Assembly: GCA_964473455.1 (NCBI GenBank)
Contig: CAYYQX010000001.1
Coordinates: 62,001 to 126,000, forward strand
From: JALELF01 sp964473455
Lineage (GTDB): Bacteria; Bacillota_I; Bacilli_A; RF39; UBA660
Direction of reading: 5' to 3'
DNA length: 64,000 nt
Below are positions 41,153-48,795 of the stretch, one piece after another. Both the position numbers and the translations under genes were made by a program. The notes under the pieces were generated by a model. The model searched no databases. It was not told the origin of the DNA and worked only from the letters and a program-made list of their open reading frames with translations. The number at the start of each line of letters is the position of its first letter. Positions within the stretch are counted from its first letter, which is position 1.

Positions 41153-43282
41153 TTACATTGGTAAAAGTGTCAATCCAACCTTTTGTTTTTCTAAACTGAT
41201 GTCGTCTACATAACAAGTAACAATGTCTCCTACATTTAATACATCTAAGGGATGTTTAATATATTCTTTGCTTATTTTAGATATGTGAACAAGACCATCG
41301 TTTTTCAATCCAATATCAATAAAGGCACCAAAATCTACTACATTTCTAACTGTTCCTTCTAATTTGTCACCTCTTTTTAAATCTTCTAAGTGTAAAATAT
41401 CGCTTTTTAATATTGGTTTTGGCATATCTTCTCTAAGATCTCTCATTGGCTCCTTAAGGGCTTTTTCAATATCTTGTAAAGTGTATTCATCAACTTTTAG
41501 TTCTCTTGATAATTCTGGAATATCAAATTTTGTGTCTTTTATGTTTAAACTTCCAATATCTTTAATAGTAAAGCCTAATTTATTCAAAAGCTTTAAAGTC
41601 AAATCATAGCTTTCTGGATGAATAGGCGTTGCATCCAGAGTATTTTCTCCTTCTGGTATTCTAAGAAAGCCTATTGCTTGTGTGTATAAAGTACTGGAAA
41701 GGATTTTTTTTAACTCACTTCTTGAATATATCTTTCCTTTATCTTTTTTATATTTTTGTATTTTTTCTATACTTGTTTTATTTAATCCGGATACATAACT
41801 CAGTAATTTCACACTTGCTGTATTGATGTTTACTCCAACTTGATTAACTACTTTTGAAACCACAAAATCAAGAGAAGAACTAAGTTCTTTTACTGGAATA
41901 TCGTGTTGGTAAAGTCCAACCCCAATACTTTCTGGATCTATTTTTACAAGTTCCGCCAAAGGGTCTTGCAACCTTCTTCCAATACTTATAGCGCTGCGCT
42001 CTTCAACGTGTAAATCTGGAAATTCTTCAATTGCAAGTTTGCTAGCCGAATAAACACTAGCCCCTGCTTCACTAACAATTATATATTTAACACTTTTTTT
42101 AAGTTCCTTTATCACATCAACAATAAACGCTTCACTTTCTCTTGATGCGGTTCCATTCCCTATAGCAACAATATCTATATCGTACTTATTTATTAAATCA
42201 ATTGTTATTTGTTTTGCCTCCTCATATTTTTTAACTGGCTCATGAGGATATATTTTTTCTATAAATATTTTCTGCCCCGTTTTATCTATAACCGCTAACT
42301 TACACCCTGTTCGATAAGCTGGATCTAATCCTAGGACCATCTTTTCTTTCATAGGTGGGGTCATAAGTAATCTTTCTAGATTTTTAGAAAAATTATTGAT
42401 GGCAGAGATGTTGGCTAATTCAGTTAAATCAGATCTTATTTCTCTTTCTATAGAAGGTTTAATAAGTCTTTTATAACTATCTCTAATTGCTTCTTTTATC
42501 AAAACTGTTGCTTCATTACTAACAGATTGTAAAAGTTTTTGTTCTAAATAATCAAATATTTTATTGTCATCTATTTCAAGACTTATGTTTAATACTTTTT
42601 CTGATTCTCCTCTATTTATAGCAAGTATTCGATGAGGCTTAATTCTTTTTATTTGTTCCGTATAATCATAATACATTTCATATAATTTTTTTTCATCTAT
42701 GGCTTCTTTTTTTATCTTTGAAACAATAGTACCAAATATATAAGTATTTGTTCTAATCCACTTTCTATATATAGCATTATCACTAATATATTCAGAAATA
42801 ATGTATTTTGCTCCCATAAGTGCTTCTGAAACTGTCTTTACTTTCTCATTTAAATATTCTTGAGCAACTTTTTCAATATTTGTCCCATTAAACGAAAGGA
42901 TTATTTTAGCAAGTGGCTCTAATCCGTTTTTAACAGCTTCACTTGCTTTTGTTTTTTTCTTTTCCTTAAATGGTCTATATATGTCTTCTAATTCAACTAG
43001 TTTTGTTGCTTCATTTATCTCTTTTTTTAGTTCTTCAGTCATTAATTCTTTTTCTTCTATTAAACGTATTATATCTTCTTTTCTTTTATTAAAACTTACT
43101 TGATAGTTGTATACTTCACTTATTTTTCTTAACTGTTCTTCATCTAAAGCCCCTGTTGCTTCTTTTCTATATCTAGAAATAAAAGGGATGGTGTTTCCGC
43201 CATCCAACAAATTTAAAGCCGCAGTTATTTGACTTTCTTTAATATTTAAATCTAGGCTCATTTGTTTTATTGTGTTATTCAC
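41153..43282 (-). CDS. tex: Tex-family RNA-binding protein (YqgF-like and S1 domains)
   Basis: 709 aa. Family order: N-terminal helical region (SQITAALNLLDGGNTIPFISRYRKEATG), the YqgF/RuvC-like fold around LGLDPAYRTGCKLAVID and AIGNGTASRE, two helix-hairpin-helix units (VGVNINTASVKLLSYVSGL) and a C-terminal S1 domain (GDKLEGTVRNVVDFGAFIDIG, DGLVHISK). Tex binds RNA and affects transcription or RNA turnover. It overlaps the thioredoxin-like lipoprotein gene by 8 bases. Confidence 0.96.
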   Translation of the reverse strand: MNNTIKQMSLDLNIKESQITAALNLLDGGNTIPFISRYRKEATGALDEEQLRKISEVYNYQVSFNKRKEDIIRLIEEKELMTEELKKEINEATKLVELEDIYRPFKEKKKTKASEAVKNGLEPLAKIILSFNGTNIEKVAQEYLNEKVKTVSEALMGAKYIISEYISDNAIYRKWIRTNTYIFGTIVSKIKKEAIDEKKLYEMYYDYTEQIKRIKPHRILAINRGESEKVLNISLEIDDNKIFDYLEQKLLQSVSNEATVLIKEAIRDSYKRLIKPSIEREIRSDLTELANISAINNFSKNLERLLMTPPMKEKMVLGLDPAYRTGCKLAVIDKTGQKIFIEKIYPHEPVKKYEEAKQITIDLINKYDIDIVAIGNGTASRESEAFIVDVIKELKKSVKYIIVSEAGASVYSASKLAIEEFPDLHVEERSAISIGRRLQDPLAELVKIDPESIGVGLYQHDIPVKELSSSLDFVVSKVVNQVGVNINTASVKLLSYVSGLNKTSIEKIQKYKKDKGKIYSRSELKKILSSTLYTQAIGFLRIPEGENTLDATPIHPESYDLTLKLLNKLGFTIKDIGSLNIKDTKFDIPELSRELKVDEYTLQDIEKALKEPMRDLREDMPKPILKSDILHLEDLKRGDKLEGTVRNVVDFGAFIDIGLKNDGLVHISKISKEYIKHPLDVLNVGDIVTCYVDDISLEKQKVGLTLLPM

Positions 43283-43739
43283 TTAACACTCCGTATTCAA
43301 TTGCCAAACTTTTTAAAGTAGCAGCATCCATTGCTCCTGCTTCACCATATAATTGGTTTTGATTTTGATATATAGTCACAAAAGGGATATAACTAAAATC
43401 TACTAAGCTATAAAGTTCTGTTTGTTCAGCACTTGATAGATTATCTATAAGATAAAAGTAAACCATAGTTTCGTTTTCTTTGGCAAATTGTTTAGCATAA
43501 GGTTTAAAAGATAAACAAGCAGAACAAGATTCACTACCAAAATATATAATAACAGGGGTACTGCTTTTATATATCTCTTTAAATTCATCTATACCTATTA
43601 TTTGATAATAAGCACTGTCATATTCTGTTTCTTCGGTTTCTTCAACCTCACCGTTATTTAGTTTTGTATTTTCGCATCCTGTAAAAGCAAAAAGACATAA
43701 TAACATTAAAAATAAATATATTACCTTTGTTTTTTTCAT
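43275..43739 (-). CDS. Thioredoxin-like lipoprotein (CSAC active site)
   Basis: 154 aa. Lipobox FTGC with Cys22 anchors it to the outer face of the membrane. After an acidic linker comes a thioredoxin fold: VIIYFGSESCSAC with Cys72 and Cys75, and the cis-proline loop in YIPFV. An extracytoplasmic dithiol oxidoreductase that could form, reduce or repair disulfides. The stop overlaps tex, although no functional tie is known. An extended -10 (43772-43777) lies upstream. May be served by the CcdA-type protein at 63062. Confidence 0.88.
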   Translation of the reverse strand: MKKTKVIYLFLMLLCLFAFTGCENTKLNNGEVEETEETEYDSAYYQIIGIDEFKEIYKSSTPVIIYFGSESCSACLSFKPYAKQFAKENETMVYFYLIDNLSSAEQTELYSLVDFSYIPFVTIYQNQNQLYGEAGAMDAATLKSLAIEYGVLSE

Positions 43740-43777
43740 AATTTGTTTCCTTTCTTTACTCCAACAAAAAAATTATA

Positions 43778-44953
43778 TCATATTTTTTTTATTGATGCAC
43801 TATTTATTATATAATCACCATATTTTTTTTGTAAACTATCTACTGTAGTATCTATGCTTTTTGGTAATTTGATTTCTTCAAAAAGCGATAGTTGACAAAC
43901 AATATTCCTTGTTAGATTATCAACTCTAACTCCTATTAATCTAACAGGAGTGTTTAAATTAATTTCTTTTAATAACTTTTTCGCTTGATAAAATATTTCA
44001 AGTGTATTTGAAGTAGAATTGTCCATTTTTCTTTGATGAGATTTTAATTTGAAGTCTTTTGTTTTAATAAAAACTGTGACAATATTTGCGTATTTTTCTT
44101 CAGATCTTAATTGCTTACAAACAAGACTAGTTAAATAAAATAAAACATCATTTAGTTTTTCTAAATTTGTTGTATCGTTATCTAAGGTTGTTGAATGACT
44201 TATTCCCTTAACTTCTATTTTTTCTGAAACAACACTACTACCATCTATTCCTTTTGCTATATTAATCATATTTATAGATTGATTTTTAAAATGGTTTTTT
44301 AATTTAGATTCATCAGCTTCAGCCAAGTCGCCTACTGTTTCTATTCCTAGACTTCTTAATTTTGGAGTTGTTGCTTTACCAATACCATATAAATTTTCAA
44401 TTGGCAAAGGATACATTTTTATTTTGATTTCATCATCAAAAATAGTATTTATTTTAAATGGTTTTATTAAGTCTGATGCCATTTTAGCACATAACTTGTT
44501 GTTAGCTATTCCAATATTTACACCAAACCCTAATGTATCTAATATTTCTTTTTGAATTCTTTTAGCAAATTGCATATAATCACCATGTAAAGTAGATACC
44601 TTTGTATAATCTATAAAGCATTCATCTACAGAAGTTATTTCTATATCAGGAGTATAACTTTTTATTAGTTCCATCATTTGATTGCTTTTTTGATAATAGT
44701 ACTGAAAATGGGGTTTATATGCTTTTAAAACTCGACACTTTTTCATAGCTTGAAAAATAGGCTCTCCTGTTTTTATTCCTAGTTTTTTTGCAGAGTTGCT
44801 TTTAGCTAAAACAATTCCTTTTCTTTTTGTTTCTGCGTCGCCAATTATCGCATAACTGTTTCTAATATCATACTTGTAGCCATTTTCCATCAGATATAAA
44901 GCTTCCCAAGATAAAAAAGCATTATTTACGTCTATATGCATGATAATATTCAT
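43778..44953 (-). CDS. Y-family DNA polymerase (DinB/UmuC type)
   Basis: 391 aa from the ATG at 44953 (GGTGAT upstream). Translesion polymerase: HIDVNNAFLSWEA with Asp8 as first metal ligand, SVDECFIDYT with the Asp-Glu pair, LCAKMASDLIKP, the helix-hairpin-helix LYGIGKATTPKLRSLGI, and a little-finger domain after about 240. The DVNNAF motif is the form common in Clostridia-type polymerases rather than E. coli DinB (DMDAFF). A C-terminal LSLFEE resembles a beta-clamp binding motif. The promoter contains a LexA-like dyad, so SOS control is likely. Confidence 0.92.
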   Translation of the reverse strand: MNIIMHIDVNNAFLSWEALYLMENGYKYDIRNSYAIIGDAETKRKGIVLAKSNSAKKLGIKTGEPIFQAMKKCRVLKAYKPHFQYYYQKSNQMMELIKSYTPDIEITSVDECFIDYTKVSTLHGDYMQFAKRIQKEILDTLGFGVNIGIANNKLCAKMASDLIKPFKINTIFDDEIKIKMYPLPIENLYGIGKATTPKLRSLGIETVGDLAEADESKLKNHFKNQSINMINIAKGIDGSSVVSEKIEVKGISHSTTLDNDTTNLEKLNDVLFYLTSLVCKQLRSEEKYANIVTVFIKTKDFKLKSHQRKMDNSTSNTLEIFYQAKKLLKEINLNTPVRLIGVRVDNLTRNIVCQLSLFEEIKLPKSIDTTVDSLQKKYGDYIINSASIKKI

Positions 44954-44969
44954 AAAGATCACCAAACAA

Positions 44970-44999
44970 ATTATATTATACCAAACTAATGTTTGTCAA
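44970..44999 (-). promoter_or_regulatory. Promoter of the Y-family polymerase gene
   Basis: TTGACA (44994-44999), 18-base spacer, TATAAT (44970-44975); a second TATAAT overlaps at 13 bases. Confidence 0.75.
44982..44995 (-). promoter_or_regulatory. LexA/SOS box-like operator
   Basis: CAAAC-TAAT-GTTTG, a perfect 5-4-5 dyad that differs from the Bacillus LexA box (CGAAC-N4-GTTCG) by one base in each arm. It spans the -35/spacer of a translesion polymerase gene. Confidence 0.6.
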
Positions 45000-45007
45000 C
45001 GCTTATT

Positions 45008-45030
45008 AAAAAAAGTAGTTTTTACTACTC
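45008..45030 (-). terminator. obgE terminator
   Basis: AGTAG/CTACT stem with a six-base loop and seven T; short stem, so moderate strength. Confidence 0.55.
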
Positions 45031-46293
45031 TTTATATTCAAAATCAAAATCAAGTATTTTTATTGTGTCTCCACTTACGGCCCCTAATTTTCTAAGCTCG
45101 TCATCGATTCCTAACCTTCTTAGTTTGTTAGCAAATCTTTTTGCTGACTCTTCTGTTGAAAACTTAGTCATTTTAAGCACTTTTTCTACTTCTTGTCCTT
45201 TTACTAACCATATGTTTTTATCTCTTATAATAGTAAACGGCTTTTCTTGTTTGAATTTGTATAAAACGTGTCTTTCTTGTTTTTCTTCTTCATACAAAGG
45301 CTCTTTTTCTATTTTGCTTAACATTGTTGCAAGAGCTTCAATAACATCTGCTAGACCACTTCCGTTTATAGCCGATATTTCATAAACAGGTAATTTAACT
45401 TTCTTTTTAAATTCTTTTAAATTATCCTTAAATGCTTCTATATCCATCTTGTTAGCTATTATTATTTGTGGTTTTTCGATTAATTTTTTATTAAAATTTT
45501 CTAATTCAGAATTAATAATTAAATAATCTTTGTAAGGATCTCTTCCTTCAACACCACTCATATCTATTACATGCGCAATTACTCTTGTTCTTTCAATGTG
45601 TTTTAAGAAACGGTCTCCAAGACCAGCTCCAAGAGAAGCGCCTTCAATAAGACCTGGTAAATCTGCCACAACAAAAGAAGAACTTTTAGATTTTACAACT
45701 CCTAAATTAGGAGAAAGTGTCGTAAAGTGATATTCAGCTATTTTAGGTTTAGCAGCAGATATCTTAGATATTATTGTAGATTTTCCAACACTTGGGAAAC
45801 CTACTAGTCCAACATCTGCAAGTAGCTTTAATTCAACTTTTATTTTTCTTTCTTCTCCAGGTTCTCCTCTTTCACAAAAAGAAGGAGCTGGATTGGCTCT
45901 TGTTGCTAGAGCAACATTACCTCTGCCACCTTTACCGCCATAAGCAACTATTACTTCTTCACCTATTTTTGTTAAATCAGCTATTACTTCTTGGGTTTCA
46001 AAGTCTTTAACAACTGTTCCCAAAGGAACTTTTACTGTTATGTCTTCGGCATTTCTTCCATCTTTTGATTTTCCTTCGCCGTTGTTACCTTTATCACCTT
46101 TGATATGCCTTTTGTATCTTAAATCTAATAATGTATTTAAGCCAGCATCAGTTTTAAAAATTATATCGGAGCCTTTACCGCCATTGCCACCAAATGGGCC
46201 ACCCATTGGTACATACTTTTCTCTTCTAAAAGCCATACAGCCGTCTCCGCCTGCTCCACCAGCAATTTCTACTGTAACCTCATCTATAAACAC
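45025..46293 (-). CDS. obgE: GTPase Obg/CgtA
   Basis: 422 aa. Glycine-rich Obg fold (about 1-158: DEVTVEIAGGAGGDGCMAFRREKY, GGPFGGNGGKG), GTPase domain with LVGFPSVGKST (P-loop), DLPGLIEGA (G3) and NKMD (G4), and the C-terminal OCT domain of low-GC Gram-positives (about 340-422). Involved in 50S assembly and stress signalling. The start is GTG at 46293 with AAGGAAGTGAT upstream. Last gene of the trmH-rimM-trmD unit. Confidence 0.97.
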   Translation of the reverse strand: MFIDEVTVEIAGGAGGDGCMAFRREKYVPMGGPFGGNGGKGSDIIFKTDAGLNTLLDLRYKRHIKGDKGNNGEGKSKDGRNAEDITVKVPLGTVVKDFETQEVIADLTKIGEEVIVAYGGKGGRGNVALATRANPAPSFCERGEPGEERKIKVELKLLADVGLVGFPSVGKSTIISKISAAKPKIAEYHFTTLSPNLGVVKSKSSSFVVADLPGLIEGASLGAGLGDRFLKHIERTRVIAHVIDMSGVEGRDPYKDYLIINSELENFNKKLIEKPQIIIANKMDIEAFKDNLKEFKKKVKLPVYEISAINGSGLADVIEALATMLSKIEKEPLYEEEKQERHVLYKFKQEKPFTIIRDKNIWLVKGQEVEKVLKMTKFSTEESAKRFANKLRRLGIDDELRKLGAVSGDTIKILDFDFEYKE

Positions 46294-46314
46294 ATTATCA
46301 CTTCCTTAAAAAAC

Positions 46315-46408
46315 TTATTTTTTATTGTAAAAACAAAGTATTCCTACTCCTGCTATTATACACACAATTAGAGTTATAAACAAACTATTTCTTGAAATGC
46401 TTTTTCAC
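46315..46408 (-). pseudogene. Possible frameshifted small membrane peptide
   Basis: Starting at GTG 46408 the reading gives VKKHFKK and stops; the adjacent frame then continues as NSLFITLIVCIIAGVGIL and ends CFYNKK at 46315. Joined, they would make a basic N-terminus, one membrane helix and a short basic tail, a typical small membrane protein. There is no clear ribosome site. It may be a decayed gene, a sequencing slip, or chance in AT-rich DNA. Confidence 0.25.
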
Positions 46409-46420
46409 TAAGCAGCGTTT

Positions 46421-46858
46421 TTATCTAGATCTTCTATTTTCAGTTTCTTTTTCTTCTTCTACTTCAAAAGTTTTTTTATAGACTATTCGTGCTGATAATT
46501 CTTCTTCAAGCATTTCTATCTTTTTCATTAATAATGCAAAATATTTTTTTTCTAAATATATACGATAGTTATTCTTAACAATACTTTTATATCTAGCTAA
46601 ATCATTTAACACTATTTTTAGTTCTTCACCAGTTCCTTCTTCTTCCAACAGACTCATTAAATATTCAAGATAAATTTCTAACTTTTTCTTTGTTTTTTTC
46701 TTCAATATTTTATCAATAAAAGAAGGATTGATGATAATCATTTCATCTACCTTTATCCCACCATAATTTATACTGTTTTTTGGCGTTGTTTTATATCCTT
46801 TAGGCTCAAATACTTCAGCTGTTTTTTTTGTTTTTTCTTTTACTATAACATACTTCAT
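46421..46858 (-). CDS. Unknown protein between trmD and obgE, 145 aa
   Basis: No recognised family. The ATG overlaps the trmD TGA (ATGA), so translation is coupled. The N-terminus is a short beta-like segment (MKYVIVKEKTKKTAEVFEPKGY), and the rest is strongly charged helix, likely coiled coil (ILKKKTKKKLEIYLEYLMSL, KIEMLEEELSARIVYKK), with a Glu/Arg-rich end. No membrane segment. Position in a tRNA/ribosome maturation operon suggests a role near the ribosome; this is inference only. Confidence 0.75.
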   Translation of the reverse strand: MKYVIVKEKTKKTAEVFEPKGYKTTPKNSINYGGIKVDEMIIINPSFIDKILKKKTKKKLEIYLEYLMSLLEEEGTGEELKIVLNDLARYKSIVKNNYRIYLEKKYFALLMKKIEMLEEELSARIVYKKTFEVEEEKETENRRSR

Positions 46859-47529
46859 TTTTGCCTCTTCTCTAATAAATCAGGACGATTTTTTTTTGTT
46901 TTAGAAATAGCTTCTTCAAGTCTCCACTCTTTAATCTTTTTATGATCACCTGAGAGTAATACTTCAGGAACCTTCATTCCTCTAAAGTCCACTGGTTTAG
47001 TATAAACTGGGTAATCAAGAAGGTTATCATTAAAACTTTCTTTTTCATGTGATTCTTTTTCTATCACACCATCAATTAACCTAACTACACTATCTACTAC
47101 AACTTGGCTGGCAATTTCTCCTCCAGTTAATATATAGTCTCCTATACTAAGTTCTATATCAGCAAGAGTTCTTATTCTTTCATCAAAGCCTTCATAATGG
47201 CCACAAATAATGATTAAATGTTTTTCTTTTGATAAATCATAAGCCATTTCTTGGTTATAGGTTTTTCCTTGTGGGGTTAATAAAATTATTTTTGAATTTT
47301 TTGTTCTTATTTCATCTATACAATCAAATATTGGTTGTGGGGTTAAAACCATTCCACATCCACCACCAAAGGCATAATCATCTACTTTTTTATGTTTATC
47401 TTTTGAGTAATCTCTAAAATTAATGGTGTTGATTTCAACTAGTTGCTTTTCTATAGCTCTTTTAATAATTGATGTTTTTAAAAAGTTTTCAAATATCTCC
47501 GGGAAAATAGTTAATATATCAATCTTCAT
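46855..47529 (-). CDS. trmD: tRNA (guanine37-N1)-methyltransferase TrmD
   Basis: 224 aa SPOUT enzyme making m1G37, which prevents frameshifting. MKIDILTIFPEIFENFLKTSIIKRA start, DDYAFGGGCGMVL, LTPQGKTYNQ, CGHYEGFDERI and the knot sequence SIGDYILTGGE are all present. Overlaps rimM by 11 bases upstream and the unknown 46421 gene by 4 bases downstream. Confidence 0.98.
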   Translation of the reverse strand: MKIDILTIFPEIFENFLKTSIIKRAIEKQLVEINTINFRDYSKDKHKKVDDYAFGGGCGMVLTPQPIFDCIDEIRTKNSKIILLTPQGKTYNQEMAYDLSKEKHLIIICGHYEGFDERIRTLADIELSIGDYILTGGEIASQVVVDSVVRLIDGVIEKESHEKESFNDNLLDYPVYTKPVDFRGMKVPEVLLSGDHKKIKEWRLEEAISKTKKNRPDLLEKRQK

Positions 47530-47998
47530 CTATTAAGCCCTCCCAGTTGTGTATATAAATTTTTTTATTAACAACATCTATCTTCTTAATAAATTCTTTT
47601 ATATTTGGTATTAAATTTTTCCCAACCACCAAATAATCATATTTTTTTCCTTTTCTAATTTCTTCTACTGTTCCTATTTTATTAGTTAAATATAAATCAA
47701 ATCCAACTAATTCCTCATCAAAATATTCAATGTTTTCAAAATCACTTCTGTTTATATAAATATTTGTTCCTTTATACTTTAAGCTTTCCTCGATACTGTT
47801 TATTCCTTCGAATGTTAGTAAAATATATTGTTGGTGAGGTCTACTACTATTAATAGTTAATTTTTGTTTGTTTTTTTCTACATACAAAATAGTTCCTTTT
47901 TTTAGCACTTCATTTTTTTTATTAAAATCAGATAAAATTTTCATCTCACCTTTTAATCCATGTGTATTAACTAATTTACCTACATAAATGTATTCCAT
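47519..47998 (-). CDS. rimM: 16S rRNA processing protein RimM
   Basis: 159 aa. N-terminal RimM domain (YIYVGKLVNTHGLKGEMKI) and C-terminal PRC-barrel (FDEELVGFDLYLTNKIGTVEEIR). Binds S19 and helps mature the 30S head. Placed before trmD as in most bacteria; the ends overlap by 11 bases. It starts 7 bases after the TrmH-family gene. Confidence 0.94.
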   Translation of the reverse strand: MEYIYVGKLVNTHGLKGEMKILSDFNKKNEVLKKGTILYVEKNKQKLTINSSRPHQQYILLTFEGINSIEESLKYKGTNIYINRSDFENIEYFDEELVGFDLYLTNKIGTVEEIRKGKKYDYLVVGKNLIPNIKEFIKKIDVVNKKIYIHNWEGLIDED

Positions 47999-48005
47999 AA
48001 AACCT

Positions 48006-48731
48006 CTATTTATCTAATTCATAAAGAATAATACTAGTAGCAACACCAATATTCAAGCTTTCACATTTTTCGTTCATTTTGATATATATATTTTCATCAA
48101 CTAAAGGAAACAACTCTTTTGTTATTCCGTTCCCCTCGTTGCCAACTATTATAGCAACTTTTTCATATTTTTCAAGTTTTTTAATATTTTTACCTTCAAC
48201 AACACTTGTTCCAATAATTTTGTATCCCATTTTTTTAATATCTTTTATAAATTCAAATAAATTTCTTCTAATAATATTAACATTAAATATCATTCCTTGA
48301 GTTCCTCTAATGACTTTTGAATTGTACAAGTCAACTGAATCATTACTAAGAACTATTGTGTCTATATTAAAAGCAACACTACTTCTAATAATTGTCCCAA
48401 GATTCCCTGGATCTTGAATGTTGTCTAAAATAAGTATCTTATTACTGATTTCCTTTTCTTTTATTTTGTTACATACTCCAATCACTTTAGGAGGATTAGA
48501 TAAAGTTGAGATAGATTTTAAAATTTGTTCTGTTACTTCAAGTGTTTCAACTTTTAAATTAAAAGAGGTGTTTTTATCTTTTATTAGGGTTTTTAACATT
48601 CCAGCTTTATGTGCTTCTAAAACAAGGTGTTCACCTTCTATTAAAAACATATTTTGTTCATCTCGATATTTCTTGTCGTTTAACTTTTTTAATTCTTTGA
48701 TTTTTTCATTATTGATTGATGTGTATTCCAT
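48006..48731 (-). CDS. TrmH/SpoU-family RNA 2'-O-methyltransferase
   Basis: 241 aa. N-terminal substrate-binding part (LKKLNDKKYRDEQNMFLIEGEHLV) and a C-terminal SPOUT knot: ILDNIQDPGNLGTIIRSSVAF (motif 1), VAIIVGNEGNGI (motif 2) and KCESLNIGVATSIILYEL (motif 3). Closest general type is YsgA/RlmB-like rRNA methyltransferase; the target base cannot be told. First gene of the rimM-trmD-obgE transcript, which is an unusual but sensible place for an rRNA enzyme. Confidence 0.9.
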   Translation of the reverse strand: MEYTSINNEKIKELKKLNDKKYRDEQNMFLIEGEHLVLEAHKAGMLKTLIKDKNTSFNLKVETLEVTEQILKSISTLSNPPKVIGVCNKIKEKEISNKILILDNIQDPGNLGTIIRSSVAFNIDTIVLSNDSVDLYNSKVIRGTQGMIFNVNIIRRNLFEFIKDIKKMGYKIIGTSVVEGKNIKKLEKYEKVAIIVGNEGNGITKELFPLVDENIYIKMNEKCESLNIGVATSIILYELDK

Positions 48732-48754
48732 ATTTCTTCACCTCTTTTATTATA

Positions 48755-48792
48755 TATAAAAAAACATAATTAGTCTATAACTATGTTTTTTA
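48755..48792 (-). terminator. Terminator of the esterase-pilin unit
   Basis: Stem AAACATA..TTA/TAA..TATGTTT with one mismatch, a five-base loop and seven T, just past the 48796 stop. Confidence 0.75.
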
Positions 48793-48795
48793 TGT

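Noticed and set aside
45792..46010. Leucine-rich open frame opposite obgE
   Set aside because: Complement of a biased coding stretch; no ribosome site.
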